Assembly: GCA_017420455.1 (NCBI GenBank)
Contig: JAFOJB010000396.1
Location: 1 to 9,550, forward strand
Source: Blautia sp.
GTDB taxonomy: Bacteria; Bacillota; Clostridia; Lachnospirales; Lachnospiraceae
DNA: 9,550 nucleotides
Direction of reading: 5' to 3'
Shown here: piece by piece, positions 1 through 6,498 of the stretch
Position numbering within the stretch: position 1 is the first letter of the stretch
Layout: every line of letters starts with the position of its first letter
Notes under the pieces: generated by a model
What the model was told of the DNA's origin: nothing
What the model saw: the letters and a program-made list of their open reading frames with translations, nothing else
Database searches by the model: none
Position numbers and translations under genes: made by a program

Positions 1-3000
1 ACCACCTTCGTCCTGAAGGAGGATGGAACCATCGATACCGAGAAGACCACCACGAAGGTGTCCGACGAAGGAGTACTCCTTGTAGAGGACGACATGACCG
101 AAGTGAAGATCAGCAAGGTAGAGACGGGAGCCGGAGAGGAGATCGAAGGAGCCCACATCGTCCTGAAAGACAGCGAAGGAAATATCGTAGATGAGTGGGA
201 TTCCCACGTGGACGACGAGACCACCGAGGATGTCAACGAAGGCATCCACGTGATCAGGGGTCTGAAGACGGGCGAGGAATACACCCTCAGCGAGACCGTG
301 GCACCGGAAGGCTATCAGATCACCACAGACACTACCTTCGTCCTGAAGGAAGACGGAACCATCGATACCGAGAAGACCACCACGAAGGTGTCTGACGAAG
401 GAGTCCTCCTTGTGGAAGACGACCGGAAGGTCGTGAAGGTCAGCAAGACAGAGGTTGGCGGCGGCGAAGAGCTTGCCGGAGCCACCATCCAGCTGCTTGA
501 CAAGGATGGAAACGTTGTAGAAGAGTGGACTTCCGGAGAGGAAGCTCATACCGTAGAGGCAGCGCTTACGGCCGGCGAAGAGTATACACTCCGTGAGACC
601 GTGGCACCTGAAGGATACGGAATTACAACGGATATCACCTTCACGGTAGACGAGAATGGAAATGTAACTACAGAAGCAGCGAAGACGACAGACGAGCGCG
701 GCAACGAAGTGATCCTTATTGAGGACGCAAAGAGCAGCGTCAAGGTCAGCAAGGTAGATATTGCCAACGGCACGGAGCTTGCCGGCGCCCATATCCAGAT
801 CCTGGATGAGGACGGCAATGTGGTACACGAATGGGATTCCACGACAGAACCGCATATCGTGTCCGGCCTGAAGACCGGCGTGACTTACAGACTGAAGGAG
901 ACGGTAGCTCCGGAAGGCTACAGCATGACGGCCAGCACGACCTTCAGCATCAACGAGGACGGCAGCGTGAACAGGGGAACCACCGCCGCAAGGAACATAA
1001 ACGGCGAACTGATCCTCCTTGTCCGCGACTATAAAGAGTCCGGCGGCCCGGATATCACGCCTGGCCCGGTCATCACCCCGACCGTGACGCCGACCGTGAC
1101 GCCTACCGTAACCCCGACTGTCACTCCGACTGTAACCCCGACCGTGACACCGACCCCGGCACCGAAGACGATCACCATCAGCAAGACAGATGTCGCCGAC
1201 GGAGAAGAGGTTGAAGGAGCGCATCTTGAGCTGCTCGACAAGGACGGCAATGTGGTGGAAGAATGGACCTCCGCAAAGGATGGCGGCCATGTCATCACGG
1301 CTGAGCTTACCGAGGGCGAGGAATACACACTGCGCGAGTCCATTGCTCCGGAAGGATATACGGTAACGACAGACATCACCTTCACCGTGGACAGCGAAGG
1401 CAAGGTGACAACCACCGGCAAGAGCACCACGGATGAGGCAGGAAACACAGTGATCCTTGTAGAGGACGCAAAGACCTCCATCAAGGTGAGCAAGGTAGAT
1501 ATCGCGGACGGCGAGGAGCTGCCCGGAGCGACCATCCAGATCATCGACAGCGAAGGAAATGTGGTAGAAGAGTGGACCTCCACGGAGACGCCGCATGAGA
1601 TCACCGGCCTGAAGACCGGAGAGACCTACACACTGCGCGAGACGGTAGCGCCGGAGGGCTATGATATCGCCACCGACACCACCTTCAGCATTGATGAGGA
1701 AGGAAATGTAACCACCACCGGAAGCGTGACAGACGACGGAATCCTCCTTGTGGAAGACGCGAAGACCCATGAAGAGGAAACCCACAGCATCAAGGTGAGC
1801 AAGGTAGACATCGCGGACGGCGAAGAGCTGGCCGGAGCAACTATCCAGATCATCGACAGTGAAGGAAACGTGGTCGAAGAGTGGACCTCCACAACGTCAC
1901 CGCATGAGATCACCGGCCTGAAGACCGGAGAGACCTACACACTGCGCGAGACGGTAGCACCGGAGGGCTATGATATCGCCACCGACACCACCTTCAGCAT
2001 TGACGAGGAAGGAAATGTAACCACCACCGGAAGCGTGACAGACGACGGAATCCTCCTTGTGGAAGACGCGAAGACCCATGAAGAGGAGACCCACAGCATC
2101 AAGGTGAGCAAGGTGGACATCGCGGACGGCGAAGAGCTGGCCGGAGCAACCATCCAGATCATCGACAGTAACGGAAATGTGGTAGAAGAGTGGACCTCCA
2201 CACTGACGCCGCATGAGATCACCGGTCTGAAGACCGGAGTGACCTACACGCTGCATGAGACGACAGCACCGGAAGGCTATGACATTGCCGATGATATCAC
2301 CTTCACCATTGATGAGGATGGAACTGTGACGACCACCGCCAGCATGACAGACGATGGAGTAATTCTGGTAGAAGACAGGGCAGCCGGTCCGGATGAAACA
2401 GGTTCCCTGGCTGTGACCAAGAAGCTTACAGTATTCGGAGATGAAGAGCTGTATGCAGTAGATCATACCTTCTATGTCGGCATCTTTGAAGACGCAGAGG
2501 GAACCACGCAGGTAGGCGACACGATCGCTCTCGAGTACAGGAATGCTTCCTCCGCAACGATCCAGATCGACGGACTGGAAAAGGGTAAGACCTATTATGT
2601 GAAGGAGCTGATGAACGGCAAAGTCATCGCCAGCGGCACAGTCAGCGATACAATGTTCGTGGTTGAGATGCCCGACGATGGAGAGGTGACTGTCAGTGAG
2701 ACAGACGGCGTGACCACATACACCTTCGAGAACCAGTTCATGGATATCCCAGACGGCTTCTATATGGACGCCGAGCTGACCATCAACAAGAAGGTCCTTG
2801 CCGCCAACGGCAGCCCGCTTTCCACGAGAGAGGTATTCTATGCGGGAATCTTCACCGATGAGGCCTGCACGAAGCTTTCGGATGATGTGGAAGCGAACAT
2901 CGTGGAACTGTCGCCCAACGGCACAAGCACTGCATCTAAGAGCGTTAAGGTCCAGATCAGGTCCGCGGAAGATGTCTTCAACCTGTATGTGACAGAGGTT

Positions 3001-3357
3001 GACAAGAACGGCAATAAACTGCCTGACAGCTTTGTCTACACCTACACGGTGGAAGGCGGACATGTCGTCCTGAGCGCACAGGATTCTCACAAGACAGTGA
3101 CCATCACCAATACCAGGAAGGCCACTCCGACTGTGACACCGTCCACGCCGTCGACACCGTCCACACCTTCTACACCGTCGACAGGATCCACAACTTCCTC
3201 CAGCAGAGGAACCACGTCGACACCGTCCTACACCGCATCTTCCGGTGTGAAGACAGGCGACGAGTCACCGATCGAACTTTACATCCTGCTGATTGGCCTG
3301 GCCGGCATCGCCTCTGGTCTGGTACTGTACCGGAAGAAGAGAAGAAACGCCCGCTGA
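1..3357 (+). CDS. Sortase-anchored multi-CnaB (SpaA-like) surface adhesin, 5' partial
   Basis: The frame is open from base 1, so the true start lies upstream; the GTG at 58 sits inside a repeat and is not a start. The visible 1118 residues hold the end of one CnaB-type domain, seven complete ones (about 103-426, 430-735, 736-1044, 1168-1479, 1480-1788, 1789-2097, 2098-2390), a Thr-Val-Thr-Pro linker (1048-1164) after the third complete domain, two other beta-rich domains (about 2392-2766 and 2767-3120), a Ser/Thr/Pro stalk (3121-3243) and a sorting signal (3244-3354). Each complete domain has a Lys in a 'SK' strand, a Glu in 'ETVAPEGY'-like text and an Asp in an 'LVEDAK'-like last strand. These match the isopeptide-forming Lys/Glu/Asp of the FbaB CnaB2 domain, which stiffens extracellular stalks. 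The likely role is a wall-attached fibrous adhesin. The ligand cannot be read from the sequence. The family assignment is secure; isopeptide formation is inferred. Confidence 0.93.
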   Translation, partial: TTFVLKEDGTIDTEKTTTKVSDEGVLLVEDDMTEVKISKVETGAGEEIEGAHIVLKDSEGNIVDEWDSHVDDETTEDVNEGIHVIRGLKTGEEYTLSETVAPEGYQITTDTTFVLKEDGTIDTEKTTTKVSDEGVLLVEDDRKVVKVSKTEVGGGEELAGATIQLLDKDGNVVEEWTSGEEAHTVEAALTAGEEYTLRETVAPEGYGITTDITFTVDENGNVTTEAAKTTDERGNEVILIEDAKSSVKVSKVDIANGTELAGAHIQILDEDGNVVHEWDSTTEPHIVSGLKTGVTYRLKETVAPEGYSMTASTTFSINEDGSVNRGTTAARNINGELILLVRDYKESGGPDITPGPVITPTVTPTVTPTVTPTVTPTVTPTVTPTPAPKTITISKTDVADGEEVEGAHLELLDKDGNVVEEWTSAKDGGHVITAELTEGEEYTLRESIAPEGYTVTTDITFTVDSEGKVTTTGKSTTDEAGNTVILVEDAKTSIKVSKVDIADGEELPGATIQIIDSEGNVVEEWTSTETPHEITGLKTGETYTLRETVAPEGYDIATDTTFSIDEEGNVTTTGSVTDDGILLVEDAKTHEEETHSIKVSKVDIADGEELAGATIQIIDSEGNVVEEWTSTTSPHEITGLKTGETYTLRETVAPEGYDIATDTTFSIDEEGNVTTTGSVTDDGILLVEDAKTHEEETHSIKVSKVDIADGEELAGATIQIIDSNGNVVEEWTSTLTPHEITGLKTGVTYTLHETTAPEGYDIADDITFTIDEDGTVTTTASMTDDGVILVEDRAAGPDETGSLAVTKKLTVFGDEELYAVDHTFYVGIFEDAEGTTQVGDTIALEYRNASSATIQIDGLEKGKTYYVKELMNGKVIASGTVSDTMFVVEMPDDGEVTVSETDGVTTYTFENQFMDIPDGFYMDAELTINKKVLAANGSPLSTREVFYAGIFTDEACTKLSDDVEANIVELSPNGTSTASKSVKVQIRSAEDVFNLYVTEVDKNGNKLPDSFVYTYTVEGGHVVLSAQDSHKTVTITNTRKATPTVTPSTPSTPSTPSTPSTGSTTSSSRGTTSTPSYTASSGVKTGDESPIELYILLIGLAGIASGLVLYRKKRRNAR
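1048..1164 (+). repeat. Thr-Val-Thr-Pro linker encoded by six 12-bp units
   Basis: Six consecutive codon quartets, Thr-Val-Thr-Pro, occupy 1081-1152, flanked by Pro/Gly-rich and Pro/Ala-rich residues. Codons vary between units (GTG, GTA, GTC; ACG, ACC, ACT), so the peptide is kept while the DNA has drifted. It splits the CnaB array into an upstream and a downstream block and probably acts as a flexible, protease-resistant spacer. Confidence 0.85.
1480..2390 (+). repeat. 309-bp tandem repeats encoding near-identical CnaB domains
   Basis: The units start at 1480, 1789 and 2098, exactly 309 bp (103 codons) apart. By hand comparison the first two differ at roughly 16 of 309 positions, while the third drifts in its second half. 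The first ~90 bp of the window and 331-423 form a similar near-identical pair at a 330-bp offset. This indicates recent domain duplication or gene conversion and a locus prone to length change and misassembly. Confidence 0.9.
3244..3354 (+). other. C-terminal sortase sorting signal (GVKTGD, hydrophobic segment, basic tail)
   Basis: The protein ends with GVKTGD, then a hydrophobic stretch of about 20 residues (from IELYILL to GLVLY) and the basic tail RKKRRNAR. This is the three-part layout of a cell-wall sorting signal with a KTGD-type motif in place of LPXTG. Such variants are common in clostridial surface proteins. The matching sortase is not in the window. Confidence 0.85.
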
Positions 3358-3396
3358 GTTCCGGTGCGCAGGAAGAATGAAACCATAAAAACATAA

Positions 3397-3439
3397 GCAG
3401 GTCTGTCAGAGGAGAAAACCATTTCTCTGACAGACCTGC
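3397..3439. terminator. 15-bp perfect inverted repeat between convergent genes
   Basis: Arms 3397-3411 and 3425-3439 are perfectly complementary around a 13-nt loop. On the plus strand the 3' side is A-rich (AAAATGAAAAA), so it lacks a U-tract for the adhesin gene 40 nt upstream. On the minus strand it is followed by TTATGTTTTTATGG, so it may serve as a second terminator behind 3450-3489. Its stability could still help end or protect the adhesin mRNA. Confidence 0.6.
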
Positions 3440-3449
3440 AAAATGAAAA

Positions 3450-3489
3450 ACAGGCCGGGCCGCTCCCCTGAGGGAACGGCCCGGCCTGT
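3450..3489 (-). terminator. Rho-independent terminator of the Rpn-like gene
   Basis: A 12-bp GC-rich stem (3451-3462 with 3477-3488, plus an outer A-T pair) continues after one mismatch into 4 more pairs closing a 4-nt loop. On the minus strand it starts 21 nt after the stop codon and is followed by TTTTTCATTTT, a classic intrinsic terminator tail. On the plus strand the nearest T-run (3507-3512) is too far from the stem. Confidence 0.85.
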
Positions 3490-3510
3490 ATGAATGATCA
3501 TACCTGTTTT

Positions 3511-4485
3511 TTAATCCGAAATGCCTGCATTCTTTAACAAGGCGCGGAGACGAAGGATTTCCGCTTCAGCAAGCGAAGCACGTTCTTCCGCCAGATCCGC
3601 CCGGTTTTTCTCTTCGGCTACTGCGGTATCTACTGCTTTGTCCAGTTCTTCTGATACCCTTTTGTCCAGTTCTTCTGACACCCTTTTGTCCAGTTCTTCT
3701 GACATCCTTTTGTCCAGTTCTTCTGACATCCTTTTGTCCAGTTTTTCTGACACCCTTTTTTCCAGTTCTTCTGACACTCTTTTTTCCACTTCTTCCTCGA
3801 CCTCGCGATCAAGATACTCCTGCAAATTCATATAGTGCCTCCTTACCTGGGGATCCCTCCGGATATTCTCAATTATATCCTGGATACGGCACAGCTCCGG
3901 ATTACAGGCGTTTTCAGGTTTTGTTTCGCTCAGGTATTTCAGTAACTCCTGCAGATCCTTCGGTGGATTCCCCTCTTTACCTTTTACATATAAAAATATT
4001 GTTACAGCACCATCATCATACTCCATTTCGGGAAGTTCGATGCACCGTTTCCGGATCGTATATATCATACGGTCCTGCCCAAATGGATCAAATGTGGTGA
4101 TGAAGATTACCATTGTAGACGGAAGCAGGTCATAGCTTTCTCCGGACTGCAGAAGACGCATATCGATATGAGAATGATAAAACCGGGCTCTTTTGGGAAG
4201 TTTTCTCTTCTCACCGCTTTTTTGATCCGGTTCCACATCATACACATTTCCGGGATAAATCCCGGCGGTACCTTCTTCTTCAATGTAGGCATCCAGACGG
4301 ATCCCATGAAATTCTGTATCAGAAGACCAGATTGTTTTTTCCGGATTGACGGACCGGATCTGTATTTCCCGGTGAAGAATGGTTTCCAGTATGGTCTTTC
4401 CGATCAGCCGCCCGGCTTCTTCATGATCCATGGCTGCGCCAAACAGAAAGTTGTCGACAAGGTTCATTTCCGAAAGCTTTTTCAT
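3511..4485 (-). CDS. Rpn family / PD-(D/E)XK nuclease-like 'transposase' protein
   Basis: This 324-residue protein matches the Rpn (PDDEXK_2) family of putative recombination-promoting nucleases, often labelled transposases although they are endonuclease-like. The N-terminal ~150 residues carry the family layout: 'NLVDNFLFGAAM' near 8-19, an Asp in 'RLDAY' (D65), a Glu in 'YDVEPDQ' (E85), then 'LPKRARFYHSHID' (96-108). D65 and E85 would be the metal ligands. The canonical third residue (Lys or Gln two after Glu) is Asp87 here, with Gln88 next. Residues 236-283 are six octapeptides of the type RVSEELDK, followed by an acidic/Ala/Leu-rich helical tail. The ATG at 4485 has AAGGAGG 6 nt upstream. 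It has its own promoter and terminator and is convergent with the adhesin. The biological role is unproven; no terminal inverted repeats of a mobile element were seen. Confidence 0.87.
   Translation of the reverse strand: MKKLSEMNLVDNFLFGAAMDHEEAGRLIGKTILETILHREIQIRSVNPEKTIWSSDTEFHGIRLDAYIEEEGTAGIYPGNVYDVEPDQKSGEKRKLPKRARFYHSHIDMRLLQSGESYDLLPSTMVIFITTFDPFGQDRMIYTIRKRCIELPEMEYDDGAVTIFLYVKGKEGNPPKDLQELLKYLSETKPENACNPELCRIQDIIENIRRDPQVRRHYMNLQEYLDREVEEEVEKRVSEELEKRVSEKLDKRMSEELDKRMSEELDKRVSEELDKRVSEELDKAVDTAVAEEKNRADLAEERASLAEAEILRLRALLKNAGISD
3637..3780 (-). repeat. Six 24-bp tandem repeats encoding an octapeptide helix
   Basis: Six 24-nt units on the minus strand encode (R)(V/M)SE(E/K)L(D/E)K at residues 236-283 of the Rpn-like protein, with a degenerate seventh copy on the N-terminal side. 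The alternating Glu/Asp and Lys/Arg predict a long charged helix. Copy number is likely to vary between strains because the DNA units are nearly identical. Confidence 0.9.
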
Positions 4486-4656
4486 AGTCTGCCTCCTTCG
4501 ATAAGGACCGGGAGGCGGCAGGAATACAGATGCCTGTCGGCTGCACCTTCCCGGTATGTGTTGTGTAAGATAAGTTCATACGGGAATAGGTGCTCGACTG
4601 AGCATGAAATGTATCCCTGAAATGTTTTCCCGAAGCAAAAGGCTGTCGGGAATCTT
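4486..4656 (-). promoter_or_regulatory. Structured 5' leader of the Rpn-like gene with RBS-sequestering hairpin
   Basis: From the predicted start point near 4656 the untranslated leader is about 170 nt. Next to the start codon, GGAGGC of the Shine-Dalgarno region (complement of 4491-4496) can pair with GCCTCC (complement of 4511-4516). TCCTT/AAGGA (4494-4498 and 4503-4507) is a second way to hide the same bases. TCCCGG (complement of 4508-4513), which overlaps the sequestering arm, can instead pair with CCGGGA (complement of 4549-4554). Further small hairpins lie at 4591-4604 and about 4629-4650. I recognise no known riboswitch or T-box core in it. Regulation by alternative pairing is inferred. 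Confidence 0.45.
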
Positions 4657-4662
4657 ACTTTA

Positions 4663-4691
4663 AATATAAGGAACTTTCTGAAAATTGTCAA
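4663..4691 (-). promoter_or_regulatory. Sigma-A promoter of the Rpn-like gene
   Basis: On the minus strand, TTGACA (4691-4686) and TATATT (4668-4663) are separated by exactly 17 nt: a perfect -35 and a good -10. The start point would be near 4656. It points away from the MATE gene. Confidence 0.8.
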
Positions 4692-4712
4692 TCAGATGTT
4701 TTGGCATGTTTT

Positions 4713-4728
4713 GTCGACACATGTCGAC
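4713..4728. promoter_or_regulatory. Twin GTCGAC palindrome in the divergent promoter region
   Basis: GTCGAC occurs twice, at 4713-4718 and 4723-4728, separated by ACAT. Each copy is itself a palindrome, so the pair forms both a direct and an inverted repeat. It lies just upstream of the -35 of the Rpn-like promoter and about 50 nt upstream of the MATE promoter, a position suited to an operator. No regulator gene is adjacent in the window. Confidence 0.3.
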
Positions 4729-4779
4729 GGCGTTACAGCTCACACGTCACTGGCTTCTGTCCGGGTGAAGAGATGGCGG

Positions 4780-4808
4780 TTGCCACCGGTGAAAATGTAG
4801 GTTACAAT
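4780..4808 (+). promoter_or_regulatory. Sigma-A promoter of the MATE gene
   Basis: TTGCCA (4780-4785) and TACAAT (4803-4808) are separated by 17 nt. The expected start point near 4815 leaves a leader of about 24 nt before the ATG at 4839. This also rules out the in-frame upstream ATG at 4701, which would lie before the transcript begins. Confidence 0.75.
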
Positions 4809-4838
4809 AGGAACCAGAAAACTTGTAAGGAGAAGAAA

Positions 4839-6218
4839 ATGAAACAACAGAATAATGATCTTACACAAGGCGCGATCCTTCCAATCCTGATCCGGTTTTC
4901 ACTTCCGGTGCTTCTGGCGCTGCTGCTCCAGGCCATGTATGGAGCAGTGGATCTTCTGGTGGTAGGCCAGTTTGCCAGTTCGGCGGATGTGTCCGCCGTA
5001 GCTACCGGCTCCAATGTGATGATGACTCTCACGAATCCCCTGTCCAGCTTTGCCATGGGGATCACGGTTCTGCTGGGATATGCCATCGGGCAGAAGAAGC
5101 CGGAGGAAGCAGGCAGGATCATTGGCGCCGGTATCGTCCTTTTTGCCATCCTTTCCATCGTGTTTGCGCTGATCCTGACGATATTTACATCGCCGCTCGC
5201 TTCCATGATGCAAACGCCCCAGGAAGCCTATGATAAGACAGTATCCTATGTACGCATCTGCGGAGCAGGGGTTATCGCCATTATTTTTTATAATCTGCTG
5301 GGAAGTGTCTTCCGCGGGATCGGAGATTCCAGAACACCGCTGATCACAGTTATGATCGCCTGTGTGATCAATATATTCGCGGATCTTTTCCTGGTAGCGG
5401 TCTGCGGTCTTGGCGCTGCCGGCGCGGCGATCGCAACGGTGGCAGCACAGTGTATCAGCGTACTGCTGTCTCTGGCGCTGATCTCCAAAAGGGAACTCCC
5501 CTTTACCTTCCGGAAGGAAATGATCCGTTTTGACGGAGGCCTTTCCCTGAAGATTACAAAGCTGGGACTGCCGCTCGCCATTTCCTCCTTCCTGGTGGGA
5601 GTCTCTTTTATGATCATCCAGGCTATCGTCAATTCTCTGGGGCTGATCCCGTCTGCCGGCATTGGCGTGGCGGAGAAAGTCTGCAATTTCGTCATGCTGG
5701 TTCCCAGTGCATTTATGCAGGCGATCGCGGCCTTTACAGCACAGAACGTGGGCGCCGGAAAGGAAGAGCGGGCAGAAAAGGCCCTGCGGGATGGGATATT
5801 GCTCTCTCTGGCGGCAGGAGCGGTCATGTTTTATCTGGCGTTTTTCCACGGAGATCTGCTTTGCGGAATCTTCTCCAGGGAGCCGGAGGTTATTCTGGCA
5901 GGGGCGGATTATCTGAAATCTTACGCCATAGACTGTCTTCTGACAGCTGTCTTTTTCGTATTTGTGGGGTATTTCAACGGACTTGGCCTGACGAGGTTTG
6001 TCATGGTGCAGGGAATGGTCGGCGCCTTCGGCGTCCGGGTACCGGTTTCCTTTTTCATGAGCCGCATCCGTCCGGTATCGCTCTTTAAGATCGGACTTGC
6101 AACCCCCGCCTCCTCGCTCGTGCAGATCATTCTCTGCCTGGGATGTATGTTTTATACAAAGAAAAAGCAGGGAGTCAGAAAAACCGGGAAAGCAGAATCA
6201 GACAGTTATGCTGAATAG
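4839..6218 (+). CDS. MATE family multidrug/toxin efflux transporter
   Basis: This 459-residue membrane protein has the two-lobe, twelve-helix pattern of the MATE (MatE, NorM/DinF) family, which exports cationic drugs or metabolites using an inward Na+ or H+ gradient. Recognisable text includes 'LPVLLALLLQAMYGAVDLLVVGQF' split over helix 1 (22-45), 'NLLGSVFRGIGDSRTPL' (152-168) in the first lobe and 'FTAQNVGAGKEERA' (299-312) in the second. The length is normal for the family. The start at 4839 is chosen over the in-frame ATG at 4701 because AAGGAG lies 7 nt upstream, the protein then begins with the usual short polar tail ('MKQQNNDLTQGAILPI'), and the promoter falls between the two ATGs. The C-terminus ends in a basic, then polar cytoplasmic tail. 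No terminator follows, so transcription probably continues into the purine-rich spacer and the thioesterase. The substrate cannot be told. Confidence 0.92.
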   Translation: MKQQNNDLTQGAILPILIRFSLPVLLALLLQAMYGAVDLLVVGQFASSADVSAVATGSNVMMTLTNPLSSFAMGITVLLGYAIGQKKPEEAGRIIGAGIVLFAILSIVFALILTIFTSPLASMMQTPQEAYDKTVSYVRICGAGVIAIIFYNLLGSVFRGIGDSRTPLITVMIACVINIFADLFLVAVCGLGAAGAAIATVAAQCISVLLSLALISKRELPFTFRKEMIRFDGGLSLKITKLGLPLAISSFLVGVSFMIIQAIVNSLGLIPSAGIGVAEKVCNFVMLVPSAFMQAIAAFTAQNVGAGKEERAEKALRDGILLSLAAGAVMFYLAFFHGDLLCGIFSREPEVILAGADYLKSYAIDCLLTAVFFVFVGYFNGLGLTRFVMVQGMVGAFGVRVPVSFFMSRIRPVSLFKIGLATPASSLVQIILCLGCMFYTKKKQGVRKTGKAESDSYAE

Positions 6219-6250
6219 CTGACGAAAGAGCGGCAGGAGGAATCAGTGGG

Positions 6251-6498
6251 ATGAAAAACCGGATGATGATGAAACCGGGAAATGAAAACAGGAATAATGA
6301 AATCAGAGAATGAAAAAGCAGGAAATAATGGAACCAGAGAATGAGAAAAACAGGAAATAATGAAGCCAGAGAATGAAAAAACAGGAAATAATGAAAACGG
6401 AGAATGAGAAAACAGGAAATAATGAAACCAGAGAATGAGAAAACAGGAAATAATGAAACCGGAGAATGAAAAAACAGGAAAAGATGAGACAGAACTGA
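6251..6498 (+). other. Chain of five overlapping mini-ORFs in the MATE-thioesterase spacer
   Basis: Beginning at the ATG at 6251 (AGGAGG at 6235-6240, spacer 10 nt), the ORFs are 6251-6313 (20 aa), 6310-6360 (16 aa), 6360-6407 (15 aa), 6404-6469 (21 aa) and 6466-6498 (10 aa). Every stop overlaps the next start as ATGA or TAATG. All three frames are used because the underlying repeat is 31 nt long. The peptides are Lys/Glu/Asn-rich (for example MKPENEKTGNNE). They may act as a translational relay or be a by-product of the repeat. None resembles a known protein. Confidence 0.35.
6289..6490 (+). repeat. About 6.5 copies of a ~31-bp purine-rich tandem repeat
   Basis: The element CAGGAAATAATG recurs at 6289 (one base shorter), 6319, 6351, 6382, 6413, 6444 and 6475 (degenerate), a spacing of 30, 32, 31, 31, 31 and 31. 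The consensus reads CAGGAAATAATGAAACC followed by AGAGAATGAGAAAA. The strand is almost all A and G. The whole 6219-6539 spacer holds no terminator and no convincing sigma-A promoter. Confidence 0.92.

Noticed and set aside
58..60. GTG as start codon of the adhesin
   Set aside because: The frame is open to base 1 and the upstream residues match the end of the next repeat 330 bp later, so the gene continues off the window.
1897..3090. Minus-strand ORF of 397 codons inside the adhesin
   Set aside because: It is antisense to a clear CnaB protein, repeats with the sense repeats, and has no family resemblance or good ribosome binding site.
3511..4485. True insertion sequence around the 'transposase'-type gene
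   Set aside because: No terminal inverted repeats or target duplications are visible; the gene has a normal promoter, leader and terminator.
4486..4656. T-box or known riboswitch in the Rpn leader
   Set aside because: No T-box antiterminator core (TGGNACCGCG-like) or recognised aptamer signature was found by eye.
4482..4691. 69-codon leader ORF overlapping the Rpn-like start by ATGA
   Set aside because: Its only start is a TTG within the -35 box, upstream of the transcript, and no internal start exists in that frame.
4701..4838. N-terminal extension of the MATE protein from the ATG at 4701
   Set aside because: The promoter at 4780-4808 lies inside it, the extension is not MATE-like, and the ATG at 4839 has a strong Shine-Dalgarno.
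4899..5849. Long minus-strand ORFs opposite the MATE gene
   Set aside because: They are antisense shadows of a well-recognised membrane protein with its own promoter and ribosome binding site.
6289..6490. CRISPR array
   Set aside because: The ~31-nt units are contiguous with no unique spacers, and no cas genes are present.
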